Below are positions 16,517 through 25,881 of a stretch of 64,000 nucleotides of DNA, one piece after another (positions within the stretch are counted from its first letter, which is position 1; every line of letters starts with the position of its first letter). Source of the stretch: JAVVXB01 sp036651815 (GTDB taxonomy: Bacteria; Bacillota; Clostridia; Christensenellales; CAG-138); contig JAVVXB010000011.1 in assembly GCA_036651815.1 (NCBI GenBank), positions 1 through 64,000 on the forward strand, read 5' to 3'. The translations under genes and the position numbers were made by a program. Below the pieces are notes generated by a model that saw only the letters and a program-made list of their open reading frames with translations, ran no database searches and was not told the origin of the DNA.

Positions 16517-17790
16517 CAATCCTCAAAATTTATTTTATTATTACAATCGTTGTCATGCTGATCTATGGCATTCGACATTTTTATTTTACATACAATCGAC
16601 TCTTTGGCAAACAGCGTGTTTCCTACCGTGATGTATACGACAGTGACATGCCCGCCATTTCGGTTCTAATCCCGATGCACAACGAAGAACTTGTTGTAAA
16701 AAATGTCATTGAATCCCTGCTGCAATGTGACTACGACCCGGATAAATTGGAAATTATTGCGATCAACGACCATTCCGAAGACGCTACTGGTAAGATCCTG
16801 AACCAGTATTTCAGCCAATATCCATTTATCCGTCCTTTACATCGTACCGGCGAGGGAACGCGTGGAAAGCCCGCCGGTCTCAATGACGCAATCGCCCTTG
16901 CGAAGGGCGAAATTATCATTGTATTCGATGCGGACTACCGCCCTTCTCGCAATCTACTCAAAAAGCTCGCCTCGGCGTTTTTGGACCCTGAAGCGGGTGC
17001 AGTCATGGGGCGCGTCATTCCTATTAATCCAAGCACCAATCTGCTGACAAGTTTACTGAACCTGGAACGTTCCGGTGGTTATCAGGTCGATCAGCAAGCG
17101 CGTTTTAATTTGGGTCTCGTACCGCAGTACGGTGGAACTGTCGGCGGGTTTCGCAAGAGCATCATTCAGGATACTGGCGGATTTGATACCTTTGTTTTAG
17201 CGGAGGATACGGAATTGACCTATCGCATCTATTGCGAAGGTTGGAAAGTTATCTATGACAACAGCGCGGAATGTTATGAAGAATCTCCAGAAACATGGGA
17301 TGCACGTGGCCGGCAGATACGCCGGTGGTCACGTGGTCACAATGAAGTACTCTTTAAGTATTTCTTTAAAGTTGTGTTTTCCGAACATCTTGCGTTTGGA
17401 GAGCGGATCGATGCCATGCTGTTGCTGCTTGTTTATGCAGTTCCGTTTCTGTTGGGTCTTGCACTGATCGACTGTCTTGCACTGTTCTTTCTTGGGCAAA
17501 TGAATCTTTTTGCTGGCTGGTGGGTACTGTTGTTTGTCGGTGTCTACAATGCCTGGGGTAATTTCGCTCCCTTTTATGAGATTGCCGCCGGTGCATTGCT
17601 GGATGGCATGAAGGACGAAATTTTGGTTCTACCACTGTTATGTTTCAGCTTTTACTTCTATATGTGGCATATTTGTATGGGTTTTTTTGACGCGATTATA
17701 GATTTCTTTTCCCGTCGATCCGTAAAATGGGCAAAAACAGAGCGGTCTGCCAAAAATGAAACACTTCCGGAATCGGAGGTGTCCGCATGA
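16501..17790 (+). CDS. Processive GT2 glycosyltransferase (BcsA/PgaC-like polysaccharide synthase)
   Basis: 429 residues from ATG 16501. One N-terminal membrane segment precedes a cytoplasmic GT-A domain with SVLIPMHNEELVVKNVIESL, the nucleotide-sugar Asp region INDHSEDATG, the DxD-type FDADYRP, the acceptor motif LAEDTELTYRIY and the product-channel motif QIRRW. Three or more C-terminal membrane helices follow. D, D, D, QxxRW is the mark of processive beta-glycan synthases such as cellulose, poly-GlcNAc or hyaluronan synthase. The sugar cannot be inferred. No PilZ domain is present. It overlaps both neighbours and is the core enzyme of this operon. Confidence 0.88.
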   Translation: MAVVVTILKIYFIITIVVMLIYGIRHFYFTYNRLFGKQRVSYRDVYDSDMPAISVLIPMHNEELVVKNVIESLLQCDYDPDKLEIIAINDHSEDATGKILNQYFSQYPFIRPLHRTGEGTRGKPAGLNDAIALAKGEIIIVFDADYRPSRNLLKKLASAFLDPEAGAVMGRVIPINPSTNLLTSLLNLERSGGYQVDQQARFNLGLVPQYGGTVGGFRKSIIQDTGGFDTFVLAEDTELTYRIYCEGWKVIYDNSAECYEESPETWDARGRQIRRWSRGHNEVLFKYFFKVVFSEHLAFGERIDAMLLLLVYAVPFLLGLALIDCLALFFLGQMNLFAGWWVLLFVGVYNAWGNFAPFYEIAAGALLDGMKDEILVLPLLCFSFYFYMWHICMGFFDAIIDFFSRRSVKWAKTERSAKNETLPESEVSA

Positions 17791-18815
17791 TCCTTTTTAT
17801 GGTCATCTTTCTGGTCATGTTGTCCCTGATGATTTTTCCCTTTATGATGGCACGTGCGTCCTTCAATAATCTGAAACATCGTTCGCTAATCGTTAAAAAC
17901 GATAACATACGAGATCCACGTTATTTCGCAAAAGCGTTCACACAGATGATGGATCATGCACTGGATATCTATGATGGTTCCGGCACCATACGGCTCAGCA
18001 AGGATGAACAACTCAGCGATGCCGACGCTTTGCCACCATCGGAAGTCTGCGACACACTGGTATATGCAAAGACGGATTTACGTCCCCTTGTTGTGCGGGA
18101 ATTTAAAAAGGAAATCTATTGCAAAGGCTCCGCGGTCATCTCCGCAGATACCACGCTGCGCGCCATTGCCTGCAAACGAGCCCTCACCCTATTGGAGCGT
18201 TGTACCATCATTCGCTGGGTCGATGGGGTGGAGAGCATTCGCGTAGAAAGCGGCTGTGATCTGGGCGTTTCGGCTTCCAGCGTCCAGCAATTATTCATTT
18301 CTCCGTGCTGCCAGTTTCTGCGGCTATACGCGCCAGAAATCCATATTTTGGGCGGCGTGAAACCCTCAACAGAGCTTACGCCCACGGAGGAAACCATTCA
18401 TACAGAATTCGAATGGGATCTGTCAGCCGTGGAGGATGATGAGCGGATCGAGCGGACGGTTATCTGCCACAAAAATTTTGTCGTTGGCCAGCGTGCGCAA
18501 ATTTTGGGCAGCATGAAAGGGCACAAATGCATCCATGTCAAACGTGGCGCATCTATCACGGGGAACTTGATTGCCAATGGTGATATCATTCTAGAAGGCG
18601 ATGTATATATTGGCGGAATCGTTTTTTCCCAACGTTGCGTCTATATTGGACCGGGGTGTCAGATCGGACGTTCGGGAAAGATTAAATCAGCTATTGCCAA
18701 GGAATCTCTTGTGTTGGCAGAAAATGTCCAGATCTATGGATACGCAAGCTGTGACCACGGTGGACAAACAGTCAATGCTGAAGTGTTCCTCAGTCTCATA
18801 AGTGACAAATATTGA
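17787..18815 (+). CDS. Membrane-anchored bactofilin-like (polymer-forming) protein
   Basis: 342 residues. One hydrophobic helix spans about residues 2-24, followed by a region of unknown fold and, around residues 240-300, short beta-helix-like repeats (IHVKRGASITGNLIANGDII and the following GDVYIGG, then VYIGPGCQIG). This is the text of the polymer-forming cytoskeletal (bactofilin) family. Bactofilins form filaments that position cell-wall or polymer-making enzymes. Here the anchor and an operon place between a synthase and a coiled-coil LRR protein suggest a scaffold for polymer synthesis. It overlaps the synthase stop by 4 bases. Confidence 0.7.
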   Translation: MILFMVIFLVMLSLMIFPFMMARASFNNLKHRSLIVKNDNIRDPRYFAKAFTQMMDHALDIYDGSGTIRLSKDEQLSDADALPPSEVCDTLVYAKTDLRPLVVREFKKEIYCKGSAVISADTTLRAIACKRALTLLERCTIIRWVDGVESIRVESGCDLGVSASSVQQLFISPCCQFLRLYAPEIHILGGVKPSTELTPTEETIHTEFEWDLSAVEDDERIERTVICHKNFVVGQRAQILGSMKGHKCIHVKRGASITGNLIANGDIILEGDVYIGGIVFSQRCVYIGPGCQIGRSGKIKSAIAKESLVLAENVQIYGYASCDHGGQTVNAEVFLSLISDKY

Positions 18816-18836
18816 TCTTGATCGGAGGATCACAGG

Positions 18837-20288
18837 ATGAAAAAGCAAGCGTTTCTATCGCTTATGGCACAGCTTTCTGAGCAAGTGTCACTAAATACTG
18901 CACTGAAAGTGCGCAATGACGAATTGAAAACACAGTTGTCTGCTGCGCAGGCAGACGCCCAAGATCACTGGCTACATAGCGCAACAAAGCTGCGAGCAGA
19001 CGCAGCCGCCTTTCGGAAAGAAACCGAGCAGCAAGCCATACAAGATCGCAATCATCTTCTTGCCGCTGCTCGTGAAAAAGCTAAATCTTTGCTGCAAAAC
19101 GCCCTAACCCTATCCAACGAGATTGTAGAAAAGGCGCAAGTACAGTCTGCTAATATACTTCGACAGGCCACTGAAGATGCTGCGTGTCAACGTGAAGCGA
19201 TGCTTGCCGAAGCCGCAGATCGGATGAACGCCAATCAAGAACGTCTTACCCGCAGTATGGATTGGCTTTCTCAGGAAAGTGCCCTGCTGCTTACCGATAT
19301 TCAACGACAGATGCTTATTTTCTCGCAGGCAATGCAGAATACAGTTTCAACAGTGCTAAACAATGAATTGTCATTGGATGAGCATCAACTCGTCTTTTCT
19401 GACAAGTTGGCGGAGGCAATCAAGCGCACCCCAGCGATTATTCAACGGGAAAGCAGTGAGATTGGCCGACTTCTTGTCCATAACATCGCAGAATTTCAAA
19501 AACTTGGTGCTACCGGTTTCCGCTGCAACGCGCTTCTGACGAGCGTCTCGCTGCCGGAAGGCGTAACAGAAGTACCAGCCAGTTTTTTCTTTGGCTGTAC
19601 GAATTTGCAAGCAATTGATTTGCCTACTTCTGTCACAACCATCGGGGATTATGCTTTCTTTGGCTGCGCCGCGCTAAACAAGATTCAATTGCCTATAGGA
19701 CTCGTCCACGTGGGCGAATTTGCTTTTTCCGCCTGCACCAGTCTTATAGAAATTGATATTCCAGCAACCGTCCACACGGTGAGCACCGCCGCGTTTCGCA
19801 ACTGTGACGCGCTGCGCAGTATTCGATTTTCTCCCAAAAGCAGTCTGATGACGCTCGGCACCCATGCGTTCCAAAACTGCGCGTCACTGGCTAACTTGAT
19901 ACTGCCCGCTCTGGTCAATAGAGTTCCAACCAGCCTTTTCTATGGTTGCAAAGCGTTGACCCAAATGGATATTCCGGAATCGGTGGAAGCCATCGATGGT
20001 TATGCTTTCTGCGGATGTGAAAGTTTGAAGCAATTGACGTTGCACAGCGGCCGTACGCTTCTGTCACCAAGCGCATTTATTGATGCGCCCCTCGTAAAAC
20101 TGGCACTTGTTGGCCACGGTGTACTCCGGCAACCTGCGGGCGAACAGGCACAGCAGGCCGTTGATCTGCTCGTAACGCCTGCGGTTTCTATAGCAGACTC
20201 GCAGCAAGCCACACAGGAGTCCTCCGAAACCATCCAGCAAACTTCGAATAAATTCATGCCGAGCGCTCCCACAGCGCCGCAGAATTAA
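18837..20288 (+). CDS. Coiled-coil protein with BspA-type leucine-rich repeats, cytoplasmic
   Basis: 483 residues. Residues 1-215 are Ala/Gln/Glu-rich and strongly coiled-coil-like (LKTQLSAAQADAQDHW; AREKAKSLLQNALTLSNEIV), similar in style to DivIVA or V-ATPase E/H stalk proteins. Residues 225-400 contain about seven BspA-type LRR_5 repeats of about 23 residues with the core VTTIGDYAFFGCAALNKIQL. A Gln/Ser/Thr-rich tail ends the protein. There is no signal peptide or anchor, although BspA repeats are usually on secreted surface proteins. It lies between the bactofilin-like gene and the AlgI-type gene; a scaffolding role is inferred. Confidence 0.8.
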   Translation: MKKQAFLSLMAQLSEQVSLNTALKVRNDELKTQLSAAQADAQDHWLHSATKLRADAAAFRKETEQQAIQDRNHLLAAAREKAKSLLQNALTLSNEIVEKAQVQSANILRQATEDAACQREAMLAEAADRMNANQERLTRSMDWLSQESALLLTDIQRQMLIFSQAMQNTVSTVLNNELSLDEHQLVFSDKLAEAIKRTPAIIQRESSEIGRLLVHNIAEFQKLGATGFRCNALLTSVSLPEGVTEVPASFFFGCTNLQAIDLPTSVTTIGDYAFFGCAALNKIQLPIGLVHVGEFAFSACTSLIEIDIPATVHTVSTAAFRNCDALRSIRFSPKSSLMTLGTHAFQNCASLANLILPALVNRVPTSLFYGCKALTQMDIPESVEAIDGYAFCGCESLKQLTLHSGRTLLSPSAFIDAPLVKLALVGHGVLRQPAGEQAQQAVDLLVTPAVSIADSQQATQESSETIQQTSNKFMPSAPTAPQN

Positions 20289-20314
20289 TCTTAACACAGA
20301 ACTGAGGACAAGCA

Positions 20315-21733
20315 ATGGTATTTTCCAGTATTGTATTCCTAGGTATCTTCCTACCAATTGTCCTGTTGATGTATTTCATCATCAGAAACCGCACCTGGCG
20401 CAATTTTATCCTGTTGATTGCCTCCGTTTTTTTCTATGCATGGGGGGAACCAGTCTGGGTTGTGTCGATGATCGCGCTCGCATTTTTGGACTATATCGGT
20501 GCGCTGGTTCTTTCGCGTGTGCAGCATCATGGCACCCGCCGCATGTTGCTTGTTCTCTTTATCATACTGAATCTTGCGCTACTTTTCATGTTTAAGTATT
20601 ACAATTTTATGCTCAGCAATGTCAATGGTCTGCTGAAAACGCTCAAGTTCCAAGTTCTGAACGTTCCTGCCTTTCCTTATGCAATGCCCATTGGCATCTC
20701 GTTCTTCACATTTCAAGCTTTGAGCTATATTATTGACGTCTATCGCGGAGATACTGCGGCACAGAAGAATTATTTTTATGTATTGCTTTATATCTCCATG
20801 TTCCCACAGCTCATCGCTGGCCCAATCGTGCGCTATACGGATATTGAACACGAAATTCTTAACCGTCATGAATCGCCCGCGCTCTTTGCGCAGGGAGGAT
20901 TCCGCTTCTGTATTGGCCTTGCCAAAAAGGTAATTCTGGCCAACTTTGCCGGTTCATTGGCAACCGCACTTATGACCGACCAGCTGAGCACACTTTCTGC
21001 CGGTGGTGCTTGGATAGGCATTCTCATGTACACCTTTCAGATCTATTTTGATTTTTCCGGATATTCAGACATGGCCATCGGACTTGGAAAAATCTTTGGC
21101 TTCAACTATCTGGAAAACTTCAACTATCCATACATTGCAGGTACAGTGACTGATTTTTGGCGTCGTTGGCACATCTCCCTCTCCACCTTCTTTCGCGACT
21201 ATGTTTATATCCCGCTGGGTGGAAACCGCCGCCACCAGTTTTTAAATATTCTGATCGTCTGGTCGCTAACAGGACTTTGGCATGGTGCAAGTTGGAATTT
21301 TCTGCTTTGGGGTCTGTATTATGCCATACTACTGATTGTTGAAAAATGCCTCCAGAAAAATGGTATTGATATGGGGAAAATACCCATCATTAGCAATGTT
21401 TTTCTATTGTTAATTATTATGTATGGCTGGGCAATTTTCTATTATACCGATACATCGCAACTGTTCATGTTCTCACAACGTTTGCTTGGCCTTGGAGAAA
21501 CCGCTGTGTCTCTCTCGCTACGTGAACTTACGAATGTCAATTCGCTCTTTTGGCTCATTCCAATCATGGTCCTTGCGGCAACCCCCTGGCCCGCCATGAT
21601 CGGACGTAAGACGCTGGACGGCAAGGCGCTGGAATCCCCCTGCAAAGCGGTCTGGGCAATCACGCTACTAGCGGTGTGCTTTGTGTTGATTATGAACCAG
21701 ACCTATAACCCGTTTTTATATTTTCGTTTTTGA
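20315..21733 (+). CDS. MBOAT-family O-acyltransferase (AlgI/PatA type)
   Basis: 472 residues with about eleven membrane segments. MBOAT proteins pass acyl groups, usually acetyl, across the membrane to surface glycans. Signatures are FVFFYAWGEP-like text near residue 40 (SVFFYAWGEP), PIGISFFTFQALSYIIDVYRG, MFPQLIAGPIVRY, DFWRRWHISLSTFFRDYVYI and the catalytic His in GLWHGASWNFLLWGLYY (about residue 325). These match alginate acetylation protein AlgI. The next gene encodes the DHHW partner, as in AlgI/AlgJ systems. The TGA overlaps a TTG that could start the next gene. Confidence 0.92.
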   Translation: MVFSSIVFLGIFLPIVLLMYFIIRNRTWRNFILLIASVFFYAWGEPVWVVSMIALAFLDYIGALVLSRVQHHGTRRMLLVLFIILNLALLFMFKYYNFMLSNVNGLLKTLKFQVLNVPAFPYAMPIGISFFTFQALSYIIDVYRGDTAAQKNYFYVLLYISMFPQLIAGPIVRYTDIEHEILNRHESPALFAQGGFRFCIGLAKKVILANFAGSLATALMTDQLSTLSAGGAWIGILMYTFQIYFDFSGYSDMAIGLGKIFGFNYLENFNYPYIAGTVTDFWRRWHISLSTFFRDYVYIPLGGNRRHQFLNILIVWSLTGLWHGASWNFLLWGLYYAILLIVEKCLQKNGIDMGKIPIISNVFLLLIIMYGWAIFYYTDTSQLFMFSQRLLGLGETAVSLSLRELTNVNSLFWLIPIMVLAATPWPAMIGRKTLDGKALESPCKAVWAITLLAVCFVLIMNQTYNPFLYFRF

Positions 21734-21747
21734 GAAAGAAGAGACGC

Positions 21748-23031
21748 ATGAAGAAACCAGGATTTTCCATATTTCTATTTTTGCTTGCGCTTACCGTCAT
21801 CAGCGTTGTAAGCGGCTATGCGTTTTTTGACAAACAGACGATATCCGAAAAAGAGAACCGCACCCTTGCCAAACAGCCGGATCTAACCGTTTCCTCCTGG
21901 TTCTCCGGTGATTTTGCGCGTGATATGGAGCAGTTTTTGACTGACCATATCTTTGAACGCACGCAATTGATCTCAGCGGCACAGTCCTTTGAAAAACTAC
22001 TTGAACGAAAAACGGAAATCAAGCTGGTAACCCATGCCACGGATATGGGCGAAGAAATGCAGAATGCCCATCAGCCGTCCGGAGTCGCTGATGTCACGCC
22101 AGGCACGGTGAAAGATGAGCTGTCCACCACACAAACCGAATCGGATCAACAAGATCAAATTCTGCTAGCTGATCGTATTTTAACAGTGTACAAAAACAAC
22201 CTAACCACCATGAATTATTATGAAAAAACAGCCAATTCCCTATATGCGCTGTTTCCAGATTATGTCAAAAAATACTGTTTCCTCGTGCCTAGCCGTATTG
22301 CATTCGAAGCACCGGAATACACCCGCTATTCCGATGATCAACAAGTGGCAATTCAGACTGTCTATCAAGCCCTGGACAATCTGGTCACTAAAGTTAATGT
22401 TTTCAGTGCATTAAAGACACATAGTGAGGATCTCAACCAGCTCTATTTCCGCACCGATCACCATTGGACGAGCCTCGCTGCCTACTATGCTGCAGAAGCG
22501 CTTTGGAAATCTATTGACATGGACTATGTACCGATCGAAAAATATGAGCAGCGGAAGGGCAAGCCGTTTCTCGGCTATCTCTATGCACAGAATCCATCCT
22601 CAGGTATCGATGAATATCCAGATGAACTGCTATACTATGTGAAGAATAATCACATCTGCCCCGAGATGCTCTATCTTCCGGATAAAGACGGAAAATTGGA
22701 ACCTGAGCAGACTGAGACACTCAATCCTCTGCGCCAGGGCTACTATACTTTCCTAGGCTCGTCGTTTTCCCATGTGGTAATCGATGGCTCCGCAACAAAC
22801 GGCAGCTGTCTGTTGGTTATCGCCGATTCCTATGGCAATGTACTCGCTCCCTGGCTTGCAGAAAACTTCGACACAGTCATACAGATTGATCCCCGCTATT
22901 TCAGCGGCGGTAAAGTCGAAATGATGGCTCTGGTCAGCGAATATGGTGTGACCGATTTCATGTTGGTGAACTATTCCGTCGTGCTGCAGTCTCCGTACTT
23001 TGTTTCCCAAATGGAAAATTTACTGAAATGA
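21748..23031 (+). CDS. DHHW-domain (AlgJ/AlgX-like) extracytoplasmic protein
   Basis: 427 residues from ATG 21748, which follows an AAGAAGAG site; a TTG at 21730 is an alternative. One N-terminal membrane segment (about residues 6-24) is followed by the family text FDKQTISEKENRTLAKQPDL, then the DHHW signature LYFRTDHHWTSLAAYYAAEA (about residue 240) and a C-terminal CLLVIADSYGNVLAPWLAE block with the SGNH-type Ser. AlgJ-like proteins take the acyl group moved by AlgI and place it on the polymer outside the membrane. A low-complexity linker lies near residues 95-150. It is followed by the VTC gene after 9 bases. Confidence 0.85.
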   Translation: MKKPGFSIFLFLLALTVISVVSGYAFFDKQTISEKENRTLAKQPDLTVSSWFSGDFARDMEQFLTDHIFERTQLISAAQSFEKLLERKTEIKLVTHATDMGEEMQNAHQPSGVADVTPGTVKDELSTTQTESDQQDQILLADRILTVYKNNLTTMNYYEKTANSLYALFPDYVKKYCFLVPSRIAFEAPEYTRYSDDQQVAIQTVYQALDNLVTKVNVFSALKTHSEDLNQLYFRTDHHWTSLAAYYAAEALWKSIDMDYVPIEKYEQRKGKPFLGYLYAQNPSSGIDEYPDELLYYVKNNHICPEMLYLPDKDGKLEPEQTETLNPLRQGYYTFLGSSFSHVVIDGSATNGSCLLVIADSYGNVLAPWLAENFDTVIQIDPRYFSGGKVEMMALVSEYGVTDFMLVNYSVVLQSPYFVSQMENLLK

Positions 23032-23040
23032 GGCGCTATC

Positions 23041-23727
23041 ATGTTGGAGGTCTTTCGTAAGGAAATTAAATATTCCGCTTCATTCATTGACTTTTACCAA
23101 GCAAAGCCGTTGCTTGGCGCAGGTCTGACGTTGGATCCGCACTGCACGAACGATGATGGTTACAGTGTGCGTTCCCTATACTTTGATTCTGCTTGTGACG
23201 ATGATTTGTTTGACGTGTTATCCGGCCTGCTGAATAAACAGAAAATTCGGCTGCGATGCTATGATCCAGACGATGCTGTGTTCAAGCTGGAGCATAAATG
23301 CAAAACCGGTACGGACAGCATCAAACAATCGATTCCCATTCCCCGCAGTAAGGCACGTGAACTGGCGCAGGGGCGTTTTCATGTGCTTTCCGCTTTGCCA
23401 GGAGACACCGCCAAGGAATTATATGCCCGCATGAAAATGGGTGTCTATCAACCGCGAGTGGTGGTAAATTACCAACGCATTGCCTATTTTTCCCCGCTCA
23501 ACGATATCCGAGTCACATTTGATTATGACGTTCGCGCCTCGTTCAGCCCCTCAGCACTGTTTGACAATTACGCTGCGTTTGAACCAGTGATGGAGCCTTG
23601 CACCGGTGTGCTAGAGGTCAAGTATAACAACTTTCTGCCAAGCTATCTCATGACAATTTTAGGGGGATTCAATGCGCTAGCGGTTTCCAATAGTAAATAT
23701 GTGCAGGCACGGTTGTTATTGCAATAA
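23041..23727 (+). CDS. VTC-domain polyphosphate-polymerase-like protein
   Basis: 228 residues forming one VTC tunnel domain, the catalytic domain of yeast Vtc4. The basic residues lining the tunnel are present: FRKEIKY near the start, YSVRSLYFDS, KIRLRCYD, VFKLEHKCKTG and the C-terminal LEVKYNNFLPSYL. Vtc4 makes polyphosphate from ATP; the bacterial single-domain proteins are often encoded next to DUF4956 and CotH genes, as here, and their product is not firmly known. No membrane segment. GGAGG-type spacing to the next gene is tight. Confidence 0.87.
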   Translation: MLEVFRKEIKYSASFIDFYQAKPLLGAGLTLDPHCTNDDGYSVRSLYFDSACDDDLFDVLSGLLNKQKIRLRCYDPDDAVFKLEHKCKTGTDSIKQSIPIPRSKARELAQGRFHVLSALPGDTAKELYARMKMGVYQPRVVVNYQRIAYFSPLNDIRVTFDYDVRASFSPSALFDNYAAFEPVMEPCTGVLEVKYNNFLPSYLMTILGGFNALAVSNSKYVQARLLLQ

Positions 23728-23748
23728 AATTTTCAGGAGGAATACATC

Positions 23749-24444
23749 ATGAGTTTTAACGATCTTTGGATGATTTTACGGACCCAGTTTTCAGACTTTG
23801 GCTCTCATGGCATCGCTCTGCTTTTATTGAATGTCATCATGGCAATACTAATGAGTCTGCTCGTATTTATTGCCTATCGTCTTACGTATACCGGCACAGC
23901 CTTTAGCAAGAAATTTATGATTTCGCTGGGCATGATGACGCTTGTCACTACAGTGATTATGAACGTCATCTCCAACAATGTGGCGTTGTCGCTCGGCATG
24001 GTCGGTGCGCTGAGCATCATTCGTTTCCGCACCGCCGTAAAGGATGTGCGTGACGCAACTTATATCTTCTGGTGCATCGGCATCGGCATCTGCTGTGGCG
24101 TATCCATGTATGCGCAGGCCTTATTTGGTTCCGCCGCGATTTTGCTCTTTTTACTGGTCATGGGGCAGGTGCGTGACGAAGGAAAATATCTGCTCATTGT
24201 TAAATGTAACAAGGAAGCACAAAATCATGTGCAGACCGCGATTCTCAAATATTACGCAAAGTCGGCGCATCTACGTGTGCAGAATGCCTCCGGTGAAACC
24301 GGTGATCTCATCTACGAGGTCAGCAGCCGCGCCGTCAAACGCGCAGCTGCCGTTCATGGCACAACCATTATGGATCTTTTGCTGAATGTGGAAGGCGTGT
24401 TGAGCATCGATCTGGTGCAGCAAACTGAAGATATCAGCCGATAG
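23749..24444 (+). CDS. DUF4956 membrane protein
   Basis: 231 residues. Four to five membrane helices lie in the first 150 residues, with the family core LGMVGALSIIRFRTAVKDVRD (here split as GMVGALSIIRFRTAV and KDVRDATYIFWCIGIG). A cytoplasmic ferredoxin-fold-like C-terminus follows. The family typically sits between VTC and CotH genes and is thought to be their membrane partner; its activity is unknown. The ATG follows an AGGAGG site 7 bases upstream. Spacing of 21 and 12 bases to its neighbours indicates one transcript. Confidence 0.88.
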   Translation: MSFNDLWMILRTQFSDFGSHGIALLLLNVIMAILMSLLVFIAYRLTYTGTAFSKKFMISLGMMTLVTTVIMNVISNNVALSLGMVGALSIIRFRTAVKDVRDATYIFWCIGIGICCGVSMYAQALFGSAAILLFLLVMGQVRDEGKYLLIVKCNKEAQNHVQTAILKYYAKSAHLRVQNASGETGDLIYEVSSRAVKRAAAVHGTTIMDLLLNVEGVLSIDLVQQTEDISR

Positions 24445-24456
24445 AAAGGAATCGAT

Positions 24457-25878
24457 TTGCGTAGCAAAGTTCTTTATATCCTGTTAACCGCATTTTTGAT
24501 TGCCGTCATCCTGTGTGGAATTTCCTTTTCCGATCGCATCTTTGCGTCCACGATACAGGCTGTTCCCACATCTTCCGATGAACCGGTTTCTTCAGATTGC
24601 AATCACAGTAGCGATGCATTCTGTTCTCATCTGCCATTGCTTTTGATCCAAACCAAAGGATCGGGCATTGAATACGGCGTCCCCCACTGGTCGGAAATCT
24701 CATTGATTAATAATAAAAACGGAAAAAACCACACGGAGGACAACCCTTTGTTCACCACGGCTTCGACAATTTGGATTCGCGGCCAGTCCTCCTCCCGCTT
24801 TGAAAAAAAATCTTATGGCATTGAGTTTTTTAAGGAGCAAGAAAGCATAAAACGACGGGATCTCTCCATCCTGGGCATGGCTGCGGATTCTGATTGGGTT
24901 CTGCACGGGCCGTATTTGGATAAATCACTCATGCGTAACCATCTTTCCTATCACATTGCACGGCAGTCCATGTTTTGGGCGCCTGAAACCCGCTATGTGG
25001 AAATGTTTTTAGACGGCTCTTACGAAGGCATCTATCTAATTGTGGAATCACCACGCGTACGGGAAACACGTATCCCATTTGCTGATTATGCACTGCTCAG
25101 CGGCGAAACCGCTTATTTGTTGCAGCGTAATCGAGTCAACACGGATACCACTGCACTCAACTGTTTTGGTTCCTATACGGGTAAAGTCTTCTATCCACTC
25201 TATATTCGTTATCCCATCGATCGCAATCTAACCGCAGCACAAAGTCAATGGATTACAGCGGATATCAGTCGATTTGAGCGTGCACTCTATTCTGACTATT
25301 TCAAGGATTCGCGGCGCGGTTACAAAGCCTATATCAACATGGACTCCTTTGCCACATACTATGTGATTGCCGAGTTTTCAATGAACAAGGATTCCGGTTT
25401 TCTCTCCACCTACTGTTGTAAGAACATCGGAGGCAAGCTGATGATGGGACCGGTTTGGGATTTTAACAACGGCTTTGACCATTATCCAGGTTATCCAACA
25501 GATCCTGGGCCCGATGGGGATGGTTTCTATATTGCGGACAACAATTGGTATGAGCGTCTCATGCAGGATCCTGCATTTGTCGAAGTGGTCATAGCAAAAT
25601 ATCGCGAAATGCGGCAGACCGTTTTGAGTACAAAATTCATGTTACAGTTCATTGATGAAACGGAAGAATATTTAGGCGACAGCATCAATCGTAACTTTGA
25701 ACGGTGGTCCTATTCATTCGTTCGCAATTTTCTAGGCGGACATGATGAAAACGGTAATTCCAGAGAGCTTTCGAGCCATGCAGACGCCATTAAACAACTT
25801 AAAAAAACGATTGTAGCGCGTGGTTTATACCTTGACGAACATATTGAACTGCTCTACCATTATTGCGACATGAACTGA
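24457..25878 (+). CDS. CotH-family kinase-like extracytoplasmic protein
   Basis: 473 residues from TTG 24457 with an AAAGGAA site. A signal anchor covers residues 4-25, and the CotH domain follows: STIWIRGQSSSRFEKKSYGI, LHGPYLDKSLMRNHLSYHIA, EMFLDGSYEGIYLIVESPR, YVIAEFSMNKDSGFLSTY and GPVWDFNNGFDHYPGY. CotH of Bacillus is an atypical protein kinase that phosphorylates spore-coat proteins; the Asp of DFN and the Lys/Arg in the KKSYG region fit that fold. Export suggests a substrate in the envelope. Operon position after VTC and DUF4956 is the usual arrangement. Confidence 0.88.
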   Translation: MRSKVLYILLTAFLIAVILCGISFSDRIFASTIQAVPTSSDEPVSSDCNHSSDAFCSHLPLLLIQTKGSGIEYGVPHWSEISLINNKNGKNHTEDNPLFTTASTIWIRGQSSSRFEKKSYGIEFFKEQESIKRRDLSILGMAADSDWVLHGPYLDKSLMRNHLSYHIARQSMFWAPETRYVEMFLDGSYEGIYLIVESPRVRETRIPFADYALLSGETAYLLQRNRVNTDTTALNCFGSYTGKVFYPLYIRYPIDRNLTAAQSQWITADISRFERALYSDYFKDSRRGYKAYINMDSFATYYVIAEFSMNKDSGFLSTYCCKNIGGKLMMGPVWDFNNGFDHYPGYPTDPGPDGDGFYIADNNWYERLMQDPAFVEVVIAKYREMRQTVLSTKFMLQFIDETEEYLGDSINRNFERWSYSFVRNFLGGHDENGNSRELSSHADAIKQLKKTIVARGLYLDEHIELLYHYCDMN

Positions 25879-25881
25879 GGC

